Assembly: GCF_017309585.1 (NCBI RefSeq)
Contig: NZ_CP071321.1
Location: forward strand, 1,798,001 to 1,862,000
Reading direction: 5' to 3'
Length of the DNA stretch: 64,000 bases
From: Nitrogeniibacter aestuarii
GTDB taxonomy: Bacteria > Pseudomonadota > Gammaproteobacteria > Burkholderiales > Rhodocyclaceae
Below the pieces are notes generated by a model, which was not told the DNA's origin, made no database searches, and saw nothing but the letters and a program-made list of their open reading frames with translations. Within the stretch, counting starts at the first letter, position 1. The number at the start of each line of letters is the position of its first letter. A program made the translations under genes and the position numbers. Of the stretch, positions 26,183 through 36,009 are shown piece by piece.

Positions 26183-28021
26183 ATGGAAGATCTGCTGCCT
26201 TACTACGAGCGCGAGCTGGCCTTTCTCAGAAGGCATTCGCGGGAGTTTGCCGAGCGGTACCCGAAAATTGCCTCTGGTTTGCTGTTGTCGGGCGAAGGCT
26301 GTGACGATCCGCATATCGAACGGATGATCGAATCCTTCGCGCTGCTGAACGCACGCGTCAGCAAGAAGATCGAAGACAGCTATCCGCAATTTACCGAGGC
26401 GTTGCTCAACGTTCTCTACCCGCACTACCTGAGACCGTTTCCCGCGTGCTCGATTGCATATTTCGACACCGAAGGCGCTGACCTTCAACTGTCGTCGCCG
26501 GCAAGCCTGCCCCGAGGTACCGAACTGACGTCCCGTCCCATCAAAGGGGCAAACTGCCGATTCAGGACAGCATGGGATGTCGAACTAGCGCCTATCAGGG
26601 TCAGTGGTCTGGAGTTCGACCCCCTGGTTCGAGCGCCGTCCTCCGTGCGGGTCCCCGTCAAGACGTCGGCCCTGTTGACCTTGTCGCTGGATGTGCCGGC
26701 CACAGAGGAGGGTTGGCGCGTTCAAAGTCTGTCGCGTCTGCGCTGTTACATCGATGCCGAGCCCTCGATTGCCGCCGCCCTGCGCGACTGCCTGTTCGTC
26801 AGGCTGAAGGGGCTCTGGGCGTCGGGCTCGGATGAGCTCTGGCGCAAGGCTGATCCTGCGCTGATTCAGCCGGTCGGGTTTGATGACGAGGAGGCGTTGA
26901 TCGAGATACCCGACAGTACGCACGCGGCGTATCGCATCCTGACCGAGTATTTTGCCTTTGCCGAGAAGTTCAATTTCTTCGATGTCGATCTGTCGAAACT
27001 ACCCGGATCGGCCCGGCGCGGGAGCCGACTGAACATCCACCTTGCGTTTTCGGACCTGAGCGCCGACAGCGATGCGGCTCGACTGCTGCAGACGCTGGGC
27101 CCAAAGAATATCCGTCTCGGTTGTGTTCCGGTGGTGAATCTGTTCGAACAGCGCGGCGAGCCGATTCGAGTGACCCACCGCCAGACCACTTACCCGGTGG
27201 TCGCCGACGCGCGTCGCGCCTATGCCTACGAGGTGTATTCAATTGACTCGGTTCGCCGTGTCAGGCAAAGCGCGCAGGGCGAGCACATCACCGAATTCCG
27301 CCCGTTTTTCTCCTTGCGGCACGGCGAGGTGCCGGAGGAAAACGGTAACTACTGGTATGCAGAACGCAATGAACTGGTGGCTGAGCGGAGTCCGGGGTAT
27401 GAACTTGAGTTGTCGGTGGTTGATGCCGATTTCGATCCCCTGGAGCGCTACGCAGACACCCTGAGCGTCAAGCTCAAATGCACCAACCGGGACTTGCCGA
27501 CGGCGATGTCGATCGGTATGCCCAGTGGAGACCTCTTTCTTGAGGGCGGCTCGGTCGCCAAGTCGATTCGTCTCTTGCGCAAACCGACGCAACCCGCACG
27601 ATTCGAGCATCGACGCAGTGGGCAGTGGCGTCTGATCTCCCATCTGTCGCTCAACCATCTTTCGCTGACGCGCAGCGGATTGTCAGCATTCAAGGAAATG
27701 CTCACGCTCTACGATCTGCCTCGCACTGCGGTTACGCGCCGGCAGATCGACGGCATCATCGATATCGATCATGCCGACAAGACCGTGTGGATGGCCGGTC
27801 AGCCCTTCGCCAGCTTTGTCCGTGGCGTCGAAGTCACGCTGACGGTGGACGAAGAGAGCTTTGTCGGTACCGGGCTGCATGTCTTCGCCCAGGTGCTGGA
27901 CCGATTCCTGGGGCTTTACGTGCACCTGAACAGTTTCATCCAGCTCGTGCTGATTTCCAGCCGTACCGGGGAGGTATTGATCCGATGCGAACCGCGCACC
28001 GGCAATTCGATCCTGGGCTAA
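26183..28021 (+). CDS. tssF: T6SS baseplate protein TssF (VasA)
   Basis: The 612-residue protein has the diagnostic N-terminus LLPYYERELAFLRRHSREFAERYPKIA (in parts) and the DPHIERMIESFALLNARV segment. The C-terminal half includes LLTLYDLPRTAVTRRQIDGI and the end segment FASFVRGVEVTLTVDEESF. Two TssF with one TssG form the wedge core. It starts directly after the tssE stop codon and overlaps tssG by 37 nt. Confidence 0.96.
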   Translation: MEDLLPYYERELAFLRRHSREFAERYPKIASGLLLSGEGCDDPHIERMIESFALLNARVSKKIEDSYPQFTEALLNVLYPHYLRPFPACSIAYFDTEGADLQLSSPASLPRGTELTSRPIKGANCRFRTAWDVELAPIRVSGLEFDPLVRAPSSVRVPVKTSALLTLSLDVPATEEGWRVQSLSRLRCYIDAEPSIAAALRDCLFVRLKGLWASGSDELWRKADPALIQPVGFDDEEALIEIPDSTHAAYRILTEYFAFAEKFNFFDVDLSKLPGSARRGSRLNIHLAFSDLSADSDAARLLQTLGPKNIRLGCVPVVNLFEQRGEPIRVTHRQTTYPVVADARRAYAYEVYSIDSVRRVRQSAQGEHITEFRPFFSLRHGEVPEENGNYWYAERNELVAERSPGYELELSVVDADFDPLERYADTLSVKLKCTNRDLPTAMSIGMPSGDLFLEGGSVAKSIRLLRKPTQPARFEHRRSGQWRLISHLSLNHLSLTRSGLSAFKEMLTLYDLPRTAVTRRQIDGIIDIDHADKTVWMAGQPFASFVRGVEVTLTVDEESFVGTGLHVFAQVLDRFLGLYVHLNSFIQLVLISSRTGEVLIRCEPRTGNSILG

Positions 28022-29061
28022 TCGATCAGATCGAGCAATCGCCACAACAGTTCGAGTTTTTCCAGGCGGTGCGACTGCTCGATCGTTTCTTTCGCGCGCA
28101 TGGCCGCGGTCGGGGGAACGACGAGGGTGCTGTCTCCGATCTGATCCGTTTTCGAAATTCGCTGCAGCTGTCTTTTGCGCCCAGTCAGATCGAAGCCGCA
28201 TTGATCGAAGCCGACACTGCCGCGCCTGAGAGTGCGCATCCGAGCCGCAGCATTCGGTATGTCCAGATCACCCCGGCGTTCATGGGCATGCTGGGCATGC
28301 ATGGGACACTTCCCGTGCATTACACCGAGTCGGTGGAGCGACGCGAACGATTTAACCGCGACCGCAGCGCCCGCGCTTTTTTCGATCTGTTCTCGAATCG
28401 GGCGGTCGGCCAGTTTTATCGCGCCTGGCGAAAGTACCGGCTGGCAGTCCAGTACGAAACCGACCGGCGTAATCGTTTCCTGCCCCTCATTCTGGCACTC
28501 GGCGGCTTGGGCTTCGAATCTCTGCGCGACCGTCTTGCCGCGTCACCCGGGCGTATCGATGATGAATCGATTGCCCATTTCGCCGGGCTCATGCGCCAGC
28601 GGCCGGTGTCGGCGGTTGCATTGCAAAGCATGCTGAGCCAGTACTTCGGTGTTCAAGTGCGTATCGAACAGTTCGTGGGGCGCTGGTATGCACTCCCGAA
28701 AGAACAGCGCACGACGCTCGGGGGACGCAACGCGTGCCTGGGTCAAACGGCCATGTCCGGTGAGCGGGTCTGGCAGCGAAATCTCAGGGTACGCGTGCAC
28801 ATTGGTCCGCTTGCCCGCGAAACCTATGAATCTTTCCTGCCCCAAGGCGAGCAGGCTTGCGCACTCGAAAAACTCCTGTCACTCGCCACGGGGTCCCAGT
28901 TCGAATACGAAGTACGGCCGATTCTCAGAGCGGCTGACGTCAGACCAACCCAACTGAGTTCTCACGGAGGCGTTCGGCTTGGTTTCGACGCCTTCATGGT
29001 CACGCGTGACGTTCACGAAGACCGCGCCGACACGGTGTTTGAACTCCATGCCATTCACTGA
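27985..29061 (+). CDS. tssG: T6SS baseplate protein TssG (VasB)
   Basis: The 358-residue protein has the TssG pattern: FEFFQAVRLLDRFF near the start, VSDLIRFRNSLQLSFAPSQI, TPAFMGMLGMHGTLPVHYTE and FFDLFSNRAVGQFYRAWRKYR. It pairs with TssF in the wedge. GGAGG lies upstream of ATG 27985, inside the end of tssF. The frame is open further upstream but only as an overlap with tssF. Confidence 0.95.
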   Translation: MRTAHRQFDPGLIDQIEQSPQQFEFFQAVRLLDRFFRAHGRGRGNDEGAVSDLIRFRNSLQLSFAPSQIEAALIEADTAAPESAHPSRSIRYVQITPAFMGMLGMHGTLPVHYTESVERRERFNRDRSARAFFDLFSNRAVGQFYRAWRKYRLAVQYETDRRNRFLPLILALGGLGFESLRDRLAASPGRIDDESIAHFAGLMRQRPVSAVALQSMLSQYFGVQVRIEQFVGRWYALPKEQRTTLGGRNACLGQTAMSGERVWQRNLRVRVHIGPLARETYESFLPQGEQACALEKLLSLATGSQFEYEVRPILRAADVRPTQLSSHGGVRLGFDAFMVTRDVHEDRADTVFELHAIH

Positions 29062-29075
29062 AAAATCGAATCGTC

Positions 29076-31757
29076 ATGAGCACATCCCTGAAAACACTCA
29101 TCAGCAAACTCAACGACCCGTGCCGCGCAGCGGCCGAACGTGCCGCCAACCTGTGCATCTCGAGGGGAAACTACGAGGTGGATCTGGAGCATTTGTTCCT
29201 GGCCTTCACCGAACAGCCGGATTCAGATTTCATTACCGTGGCCAAGCGCAGCGGCATCAGTCCGTCCGCGCTTGAGCGGGATCTGTCCGAGGAGATCTCG
29301 CGATTCAAGACTGGCAATACGCGTACGCCGGTATTCTCTCCGCATGTGCCCAAGCTGTTCGAGCAGGCCTGGTTGATTGCATCGCTCGACACTCACAACC
29401 CGCGCATCCGCTCAGGCCACCTGTTGCTGGCCATGATGAACGAGCCCGACCTGTCCCAACTGGCCTTCCGCGGCTCCAGGCAGTTCGAGAAAATCAAGCG
29501 CGAGTCGCTCAAGCACGAATTCGACAAACTGACCGATGGCTCGGCGGAGGCCCGCGCAGCGCGCGGCATGCAGGATGCCACGGACAACGCGGTCGATGAC
29601 GAGGCTGCGGTCTTGGGGCAGGGCGGCGCCTCTGCCACGCCGGCGCTGGACCAGTTCACCACCAATCTCACCCAGCGTGCCCGGGATGGAAAGATCGATC
29701 CGGTGATCGGTCGCGATGCCGAGATTCGGCAGACCATCGACATTCTCATGCGCCGGCGCCAGAACAATCCGATTCTGACCGGTGAAGCCGGCGTCGGTAA
29801 AACGGCGGTCGTTGAGGGGCTCGCACTGCGCATTGCCAAAGACGACGTACCGCCACCGCTGGTCGGCGTCGAACTGCATACCCTCGACATGGGCTTGCTG
29901 CAAGCCGGCGCCAGCGTAAAGGGCGAATTCGAGAACCGCCTGAAGAATGTCATCGACGAGGTCAAGAAGAGTCCCAAGCCGATTATTCTCTTCATCGACG
30001 AGGCCCACACCATGATTGGTGCCGGTGGGCAGTCCGGGCAGAACGACGCGGCCAATCTGCTCAAGCCGGCCCTGGCGCGCGGCGAACTGCGCACGGTGGC
30101 TGCAACGACGTGGGCGGAATACAAGAAGTACTTCGAAAAAGATGCCGCGCTCGCGCGTCGCTTTCAGGTGGTGAAGGTCGAAGAGCCCTCCGAGTCACTC
30201 GCTGCGGCCATGCTGCGCGGCATGGTGCCGCTCATGGAGTCGCATTTCGGTATTCGGGTGCTGGACGAAGCGGTCAGCGAAGCCGTGCGCCTGTCTCACC
30301 GCTACATCAGCGGACGTCAGCTCCCCGACAAGGCCATCAGTGTGCTGGATACCGCGTGTGCCAAGGTGGCCCTGGGGCAGAGCGCGACCCCCGCCCTGAT
30401 CGACGAAGCAGAAAAACGACTGGAGCGAGAGCGCGCCGAACTGGTGGCCCTGGAGCGTGAGGCCGCTTCGGGCATGTGGCATGACACCCGTCTGGGCGAA
30501 CTCAAGGCACAAATCAGCGCCATCGAGAAAGATCTGGTCGATCACCGCCAGCGATTTGAGCAGGAAAAAGCCCTGGTGGCAGAGATTCTCGCGCTGCGTG
30601 AAGTCCGCGAGAGCAGTACTGCAAACGACGCAGAGCCGGCGCCAAAGGGCAAGAAGAAGGCGGCCAGGCAAGACGATGAAGTCGACGCCAAGCTGGCGCA
30701 GCTGCGCGAGTTGCAAGGTGAGACGCCCATGGTGCCTCTACAGGTGGACGGACATGTGGTTGCTGAAATCGTGGCCGCCTGGACCGGTATCCCGTTGGGC
30801 AAGATGGTCAAGGACGAGATCCAGACCGTGCTCAACCTCAAACCCATGCTGCAAACCCGCGTCATTGGTCAGGATCATGCGCTTGACGCGGTTGCCCAGC
30901 GCGTACGCACCGCTCGCGCCAACCTTGAAGACCCGAACAAGCCCAAAGGCGTTTTCATGTTTGTTGGGCCGTCCGGCGTTGGCAAGACCGAGACCGCACT
31001 GGCCCTGGCCGACATTCTCTACGGTGGCGAGCGCAAGCTTGTGACCATCAACATGAGTGAATATCAGGAGGCCCACTCCGTCTCCGGCCTCAAGGGCTCG
31101 CCGCCGGGGTACGTGGGCTACGGCGAAGGCGGTGTGCTCACCGAGGCCGTGCGTCGTAACCCGTACAGCGTGGTGCTGCTCGATGAAGTCGAAAAGGCGC
31201 ACCCCGATGTGCTCGAGTTGTTCTTCCAGGTGTTCGACAAAGGCGTGCTCGACGATGCCGAGGGGCGCGAGATCGACTTCCGCAACACCTTGATCATCCT
31301 GACGAGCAATGTCGGCTCCAGCCAGATCATGCAAGCCTGCCTCAATCAGGCGCCCGAAGATCTGCCCGCTGCCGACGACCTGGCCGATGCCTTGCGCCCT
31401 GTGCTGTTCAAGCATTTCAAGCCGGCGTTCCTCGGGCGAATGAAAGTGGTGCCGTACTACCCGATCAGCGACGAGGTTCTGGTGAGCATCATCGAACTCA
31501 AGCTCGGTCGCATCCGCGATCGCGTTGCTGCCAACCACAAGGCGGAATTTGTCTGGGATGACAAACTCGTCGACGCGGTGCTGGCACGCTGCACCGAAGT
31601 GGATTCCGGCGCACGCAACGTGGACCACATTCTCAGCGGTACCTTGTTGCCGCAGGTGGCCGAAGAAGTGCTGGCGCGTATGGCCGAAGGCGGCGAGATC
31701 TCGCGGATCCGGGCGACGGCGCTCAAGAGCGGCGAATTCAAGTACACCATCAAATGA
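29076..31757 (+). CDS. clpV: T6SS sheath-recycling ATPase TssH (ClpV)
   Basis: The 893-residue AAA+ protein has a Clp-N repeat domain (about 10-150), a first AAA module with Walker A GEAGVGKTA and Walker B IILFIDEAH, a coiled middle domain about 410-530, and a second AAA module with GPSGVGKTE and SVVLLDEVEKAH. ClpV binds the exposed TssC N-terminus and disassembles contracted sheaths. A lysine-rich stretch (PKGKKKAARQ) lies in the linker before AAA2. Its stop overlaps the next ATG by 4 nt. Confidence 0.96.
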   Translation: MSTSLKTLISKLNDPCRAAAERAANLCISRGNYEVDLEHLFLAFTEQPDSDFITVAKRSGISPSALERDLSEEISRFKTGNTRTPVFSPHVPKLFEQAWLIASLDTHNPRIRSGHLLLAMMNEPDLSQLAFRGSRQFEKIKRESLKHEFDKLTDGSAEARAARGMQDATDNAVDDEAAVLGQGGASATPALDQFTTNLTQRARDGKIDPVIGRDAEIRQTIDILMRRRQNNPILTGEAGVGKTAVVEGLALRIAKDDVPPPLVGVELHTLDMGLLQAGASVKGEFENRLKNVIDEVKKSPKPIILFIDEAHTMIGAGGQSGQNDAANLLKPALARGELRTVAATTWAEYKKYFEKDAALARRFQVVKVEEPSESLAAAMLRGMVPLMESHFGIRVLDEAVSEAVRLSHRYISGRQLPDKAISVLDTACAKVALGQSATPALIDEAEKRLERERAELVALEREAASGMWHDTRLGELKAQISAIEKDLVDHRQRFEQEKALVAEILALREVRESSTANDAEPAPKGKKKAARQDDEVDAKLAQLRELQGETPMVPLQVDGHVVAEIVAAWTGIPLGKMVKDEIQTVLNLKPMLQTRVIGQDHALDAVAQRVRTARANLEDPNKPKGVFMFVGPSGVGKTETALALADILYGGERKLVTINMSEYQEAHSVSGLKGSPPGYVGYGEGGVLTEAVRRNPYSVVLLDEVEKAHPDVLELFFQVFDKGVLDDAEGREIDFRNTLIILTSNVGSSQIMQACLNQAPEDLPAADDLADALRPVLFKHFKPAFLGRMKVVPYYPISDEVLVSIIELKLGRIRDRVAANHKAEFVWDDKLVDAVLARCTEVDSGARNVDHILSGTLLPQVAEEVLARMAEGGEISRIRATALKSGEFKYTIK

Positions 31758-32227
31758 AACGAGAGACCCACGTGCGCCCGATCCCGCCTCGTGCCGCCCG
31801 GTGGCTCGCAGGGCTGTCGACGATGGTGGTGGTGAGCGGCGCCGGGTTCGCGCACAACCATGGCGCGGGGGCGGTCGAATCTGCCTCGGGCGAGACCATG
31901 AGCATCTCGCGCCTGCTCACGCACGCGGATGGGCAGCCGGTGACCCCGATTCCACCGTCTGTCTCCGTCGGCATGCGCAAGAGCCTCGCGCACGATCAGG
32001 TCATGATGTTCATTGCCGGGGTGGTCGACAGCGGTGAGGGCTCTCGCTGGTGTATCGATGCTTCCGGACAGTCCCGCCTGGCGGTGTCCCGCGATTTGAT
32101 TGATGGTTTGCGCAGCGATCCGGTTCCGACACGTTCTGCGGCGCACGCGCTTGCCGACCTGTTGTTTGCGACCTATCCGTGCGGCGAGAAGAAGATTGTC
32201 GACTCTGAGACCGAAAACAGGCATTAA
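31754..32227 (+). CDS. Rap1a/Tai-like periplasmic protein (possible immunity protein)
   Basis: The 157-residue protein has a signal peptide (WLAGLSTMVVVSGAGFAHN). A C-terminal part has the spacing typical of the Rap1a/Tai immunity family: MFIAGVVDSG, then WCIDASGQ, a LAVSRDLIDGLRSDP segment and the end ADLLFATYPCG, with the Cys pair. Family members block Tae4-type amidases in the periplasm. No amidase effector gene is next to it here. It is coupled to clpV by an ATGA overlap. The assignment rests on pattern only, so a T6SS accessory role is also possible. Confidence 0.55.
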   Translation: MKRETHVRPIPPRAARWLAGLSTMVVVSGAGFAHNHGAGAVESASGETMSISRLLTHADGQPVTPIPPSVSVGMRKSLAHDQVMMFIAGVVDSGEGSRWCIDASGQSRLAVSRDLIDGLRSDPVPTRSAAHALADLLFATYPCGEKKIVDSETENRH

Positions 32228-32308
32228 TCCATACTGAATATGACAATGTTGTGAGATATTCGCCCCTGAATTTTCTGGTGAACCTCTCTGTAGCGCGAAT
32301 GTAACGGC

Positions 32309-35089
32309 ATGAACCCACTTGATCTAGGCTCTTTCTGGCATCAGACCGACCGTCTGATGATTTTGCAGACGCCCCTTGGTCGCGACGTCCTTCTCGCCGA
32401 ATCGGCGCAAGTCGTCGAGGGGCTTGGTCCGGTACGCGCGCACGCCGGGTATCGCATCAAGCTCACCGCCTTGTCGTCCCGCGCCGATCTCGATCCCACG
32501 CAACTGCTCGGCCAAACGGTTCGTCTCGATCTGCAGACCAGCCTGGCCCGTGACGACCGACGTCCCTTCCATGGGCATGTCACCCGCTTCGAGCGCACCG
32601 GCGCCAATGGCGGTTTCGCCCGCTATGCCCTCACCATCGAACCGTGGCTGGCCATGCTCGGTTATCGTGCAGACAGCTACGTGTTCCAGGACAAGACCGT
32701 CTTCGAAATCGTCGACGAACTGCTGGGCGACTGGCAGGGGCAGGGCATGATGGTGCCCGCCTGGTCCTGGGAGATCGCCGATCGGGCGCGATACCCCAAG
32801 CGCTCGTTCACGGTTCAGTTCGAGGAAACCGACCTGCATTTCCTCCGTCGCCTGTTGGCGGATGAAGGCCTGTTCTGCTGGTTCGAACACCAGGCGGACG
32901 AAACACAAGCGTTCGGTGCGCACACCCTGATCATTGCCGACCACAATGGCGCCTTTGCCGACAACACTCAGGCGCAGTTCCGTTTCACCCAGCCCGGTGC
33001 CGCCCTGGCGGAAGACAGCCTCGATCGCTGGGCGGGGGCACGCCAGCTGGCCACCCGTGAATCCGCCGCGGCTACCTGGGACTATCGTGCCGCCCAGGCA
33101 CAAACACAGACTGGTGCCTCGCTTACGGACAATGGGGAGGCAGCACCGCCCATGACCGCGACTGACGATGCGGGTCAGTACGGATGGCAGTCGGCTGCTC
33201 AGGGCGAGCGACGCCTGCAGAACCGACAGCAAGCCATTGACGCCCGCAACAAGCTGTTCGCCGCCGAAGGCAGCGTACGCACCGCGGCGCCCGCCACCGT
33301 CTTTACGCTGGCAGACCACCCCGAGCATGCGCTTGAGGGGGAAGACGACGCCCGCTTCGTGATCGTGAGCGTCACGCATCAGGCGCGAAACAATCTGGCC
33401 GAGCGGATTCCGCAAGCCATCGAAGCACTCGGCGCCTCGCAAGACAGCGACAACGAGACCACGCCGCTTTACCGCAACCAGCTCACCGTGCTGCGCGCCT
33501 ACGTGCCCTGGCGGGCCCTGGCCATCCAGGCATCGGGGCAGCCCGTATTCCCGAAGCCGGCCGTGCCGGCCATGCTCAATGCGGTTGTCGTCGGTGCAGG
33601 CGAGCCCACGCACACCGACCGCGATCTGCGCGTACGGGTGCAGTTTGCCTGGCAGCGTGGCGGACAGGGTGCCAACCGGCTCGAACACCCGGCCGGTGAC
33701 GACAATGCACCTGCCTCCGATGCGCTTGGCGTCTGGCTGCGCATGGCCGCGCCAGTGGCCGGCGCCAATTGGGGCGGCCACTTCCACCCGCGCCCCGGGC
33801 AGGAGGTCGCGGTCGGATTCCTCCATGGCGATATCGACCGCCCGGTCATCCTCAGTGCCAGCTACAACGGGCGCGGCGCGGCAGACGCACAGAGCAACCA
33901 GCAGTCGCAGGGCGACATGCAAAGCAGCGGCAATGCGCCGGCCTTCTTTGCCGGCGAGCAAAACGAGCCGCACACGCATCGGGCTAGCCTGTCCGGCCTC
34001 AAAACCCAGCAGCTGTCCGCCAGCCGCAGCGGGGGCGGCGGATTCAACCAGATCGTGTTCGACGACACGCCCGGCCAACCGCGCATCGAACTGGGCACCA
34101 CCGAATACGCCAGCGCACTGCAGCTGGGCCACCTGAAGCATCAAAGCGACAACGCCCGCCACGACAGCCTGGGGCATGGCGCCAGCCTGCACACCCAGGC
34201 CAGCGGCGCGCTCAGAGCCGGCAGCGGCCTGCTCGTGAGCGCTGATGCCCGTCAGGGGGCACGCAGTGCCCACCTCGACAGCCGCGAGCCCATCGCCCAG
34301 ACGCAAGAGGCCCAGGCCTTGAGCACCGCACTGGCCGACGTGGCTGCCAAGCAAAATGCCGCGCTCGACGGCGATGCTGCGGCGGCCGAGCTCAGCGCCA
34401 ACGCCGCACTTCAGAACGCCGCAGACACCATGGGCGCCACCACCTCGCGTTCGTCCAGCGCCAGCGCGGGCGGCAGCGCAAGCGGATCGGACTTCGTGGC
34501 CGTCCAGGGCGGCACGGGCACCATCCCCGCATGGAGCAAACCGCGCATCCAGTACGCGGCCCCCAAAGGCATCGCCCAACTGACCCCCGCCAACGCCATG
34601 CTGGTCTCCGGCAAAACCACCAGCCTCACCACCGGTCAGGCCACCAACTGGGTCGCCCAGGCCAACCACACCCTGGCCACCAAGGACGGCATCGCACTGT
34701 TCACCGTCGGCAAGGCCGAAGGCCGCGCCGCAAACACCGAAACCGGCATCCACCTGCACGCCGCCAGCGGCAAGGTCAGCACCCAGGCCCAGAGCGGCCA
34801 GATCCGCGCCGCCGCCGACAAAAAGGTCACCGTCGCCAGCACCGCCGCCAACGTGAACGCCAGCGCCCAAGGCCACCTGCTGGCCACCGCCAAGGGCGCG
34901 TACCTGAAAATCGATGGCGGCAACATCCAGATCCACGCCCCGGGCGCAGTGCAACTCAAGGCCAGCCAGAAGAATCTGACCGGGCCGAAGAGCAGTAGTG
35001 TGAGTGCGAGTTTGCCCAAGGCGGGGGATTTGAAGGGGTGCGTTCAAAATGCGGCAATTGCGGCGGGCAATGGTGGGGCGCTCGCGTGA
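32309..35089 (+). CDS. vgrG: T6SS spike protein VgrG (TssI) with DUF2345 extension
   Basis: The 926-residue protein has a gp27-like domain, about 1-400 (KLTALSSRADLDPTQLLGQTV, FLRRLLADEGLFCWFEH), and the gp5 OB-fold with RVRVQFAWQR and the NWGGHFHPRPGQEVAVGFLHGDIDRP region. The Gly/Asn-type needle segment NQIVFDDTPGQPRIELGTTEYAS follows. A long C-terminal part, about 620-926, holds a helical Ala-rich linker and a DUF2345-like beta-helix. It caps the Hcp tube and probably docks the effector encoded two genes downstream through the DUF4123 protein. Its end overlaps the adaptor gene by 4 nt (GTGA). Confidence 0.95.
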   Translation: MNPLDLGSFWHQTDRLMILQTPLGRDVLLAESAQVVEGLGPVRAHAGYRIKLTALSSRADLDPTQLLGQTVRLDLQTSLARDDRRPFHGHVTRFERTGANGGFARYALTIEPWLAMLGYRADSYVFQDKTVFEIVDELLGDWQGQGMMVPAWSWEIADRARYPKRSFTVQFEETDLHFLRRLLADEGLFCWFEHQADETQAFGAHTLIIADHNGAFADNTQAQFRFTQPGAALAEDSLDRWAGARQLATRESAAATWDYRAAQAQTQTGASLTDNGEAAPPMTATDDAGQYGWQSAAQGERRLQNRQQAIDARNKLFAAEGSVRTAAPATVFTLADHPEHALEGEDDARFVIVSVTHQARNNLAERIPQAIEALGASQDSDNETTPLYRNQLTVLRAYVPWRALAIQASGQPVFPKPAVPAMLNAVVVGAGEPTHTDRDLRVRVQFAWQRGGQGANRLEHPAGDDNAPASDALGVWLRMAAPVAGANWGGHFHPRPGQEVAVGFLHGDIDRPVILSASYNGRGAADAQSNQQSQGDMQSSGNAPAFFAGEQNEPHTHRASLSGLKTQQLSASRSGGGGFNQIVFDDTPGQPRIELGTTEYASALQLGHLKHQSDNARHDSLGHGASLHTQASGALRAGSGLLVSADARQGARSAHLDSREPIAQTQEAQALSTALADVAAKQNAALDGDAAAAELSANAALQNAADTMGATTSRSSSASAGGSASGSDFVAVQGGTGTIPAWSKPRIQYAAPKGIAQLTPANAMLVSGKTTSLTTGQATNWVAQANHTLATKDGIALFTVGKAEGRAANTETGIHLHAASGKVSTQAQSGQIRAAADKKVTVASTAANVNASAQGHLLATAKGAYLKIDGGNIQIHAPGAVQLKASQKNLTGPKSSSVSASLPKAGDLKGCVQNAAIAAGNGGALA

Positions 35090-36009
35090 TACCGTCAGAT
35101 TGGGCGGTGGCACGTCTTGACGGTGTAATAACGCAATTTTGGGAGCGAGTGGAACAGACGGGTGGCGCCAGCGTGTTCGTGTTTTGCGACCCGATACTGA
35201 CCGATCCCGTGTTGGCGTTGACGGGGCAAGGTTTCAACCTGCCTGTGCCAAAGACTGTCCGTATGCCGCTTAGCCGCGGACTCCAGCCATTTACGCTGCA
35301 GATACCTAGCGATCTTGCTGGTGAAAAGTTGCTTCAGGCTACGTTCGAAATTGCATTGGGTGAAGTCGAATTTGCCTCGGCAAACCTGCCAGCTCCGCGA
35401 AGCGTGTGCGCCTGGTTAATGGTTGATGCCGTCGACGTCGCCGCCTTGCATGTAAACCTGTCTCAGGCGGCTCGTCCGCCGAAGGGCCTCGCTGGTTCCA
35501 GCCTATTCCGTTATTGGGATCCTCGCGTCTTCGCCCATCTGATACGGATCCTGGGTAGCTCTGCGCTTTCAGCTTGGCTCGGCTCGAAGATGCGCTGGTG
35601 CTGGCTCGACTGGGCCGGTCAGTTGCAGTGCTTCGATGCATCGCCTTCCGAAGCAATGCCGCAATATCTTGAAGCACCACAGCTTGCCGCGCTCGAGCGT
35701 ATCGCGGAAGTTAACCAATGCCTGGTCCATAGCGGCCAAGCGCTTGCGTTGGATCAAGCTCGAGCTTTGCTGCACTTCGATTCCCTAGTCGAATACGCCA
35801 GTCAGTCCGGTTGTCGAAGTGCGACCGACCGCGTGCTCTTTGCCTTGTTGTCGTCGCAGTTCGGTCGTGGCTTCGAGCGCGCCGAAGCACTCCAACCGTA
35901 CTTCAATGATTTTCTTCAACGAAAAAGCGATTTCTCCACTTGCGCTGCTTCCGTACCCGAAACGGTTTGGGAAGTGCTGGCGCACTCGGCAACGGAGGCC
36001 CGAAAATGA
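35086..36009 (+). CDS. DUF4123 effector adaptor (TEC/Tap-like)
   Basis: The 307-residue protein begins at GTG 35086, coupled to vgrG. The N-terminal half has the DUF4123 pattern: VFVFCDPILTD near the start, the SVCAWLMVDA stretch in the middle and LFRYWDPRVFAHLIRIL at about 140-160. DUF4123 proteins are chaperones that load a cognate effector onto VgrG and are usually encoded between the two, exactly as here. It overlaps the toxin gene by 4 nt (ATGA). Confidence 0.85.
   Translation: MIPSDWAVARLDGVITQFWERVEQTGGASVFVFCDPILTDPVLALTGQGFNLPVPKTVRMPLSRGLQPFTLQIPSDLAGEKLLQATFEIALGEVEFASANLPAPRSVCAWLMVDAVDVAALHVNLSQAARPPKGLAGSSLFRYWDPRVFAHLIRILGSSALSAWLGSKMRWCWLDWAGQLQCFDASPSEAMPQYLEAPQLAALERIAEVNQCLVHSGQALALDQARALLHFDSLVEYASQSGCRSATDRVLFALLSSQFGRGFERAEALQPYFNDFLQRKSDFSTCAASVPETVWEVLAHSATEARK

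Noticed and set aside
32324..35113. A 929-codon open frame on the minus strand opposite vgrG
   Set aside because: It mirrors vgrG through codon periodicity in GC-rich DNA, has no domain pattern and lacks a ribosome site. The plus strand encodes a clear VgrG.
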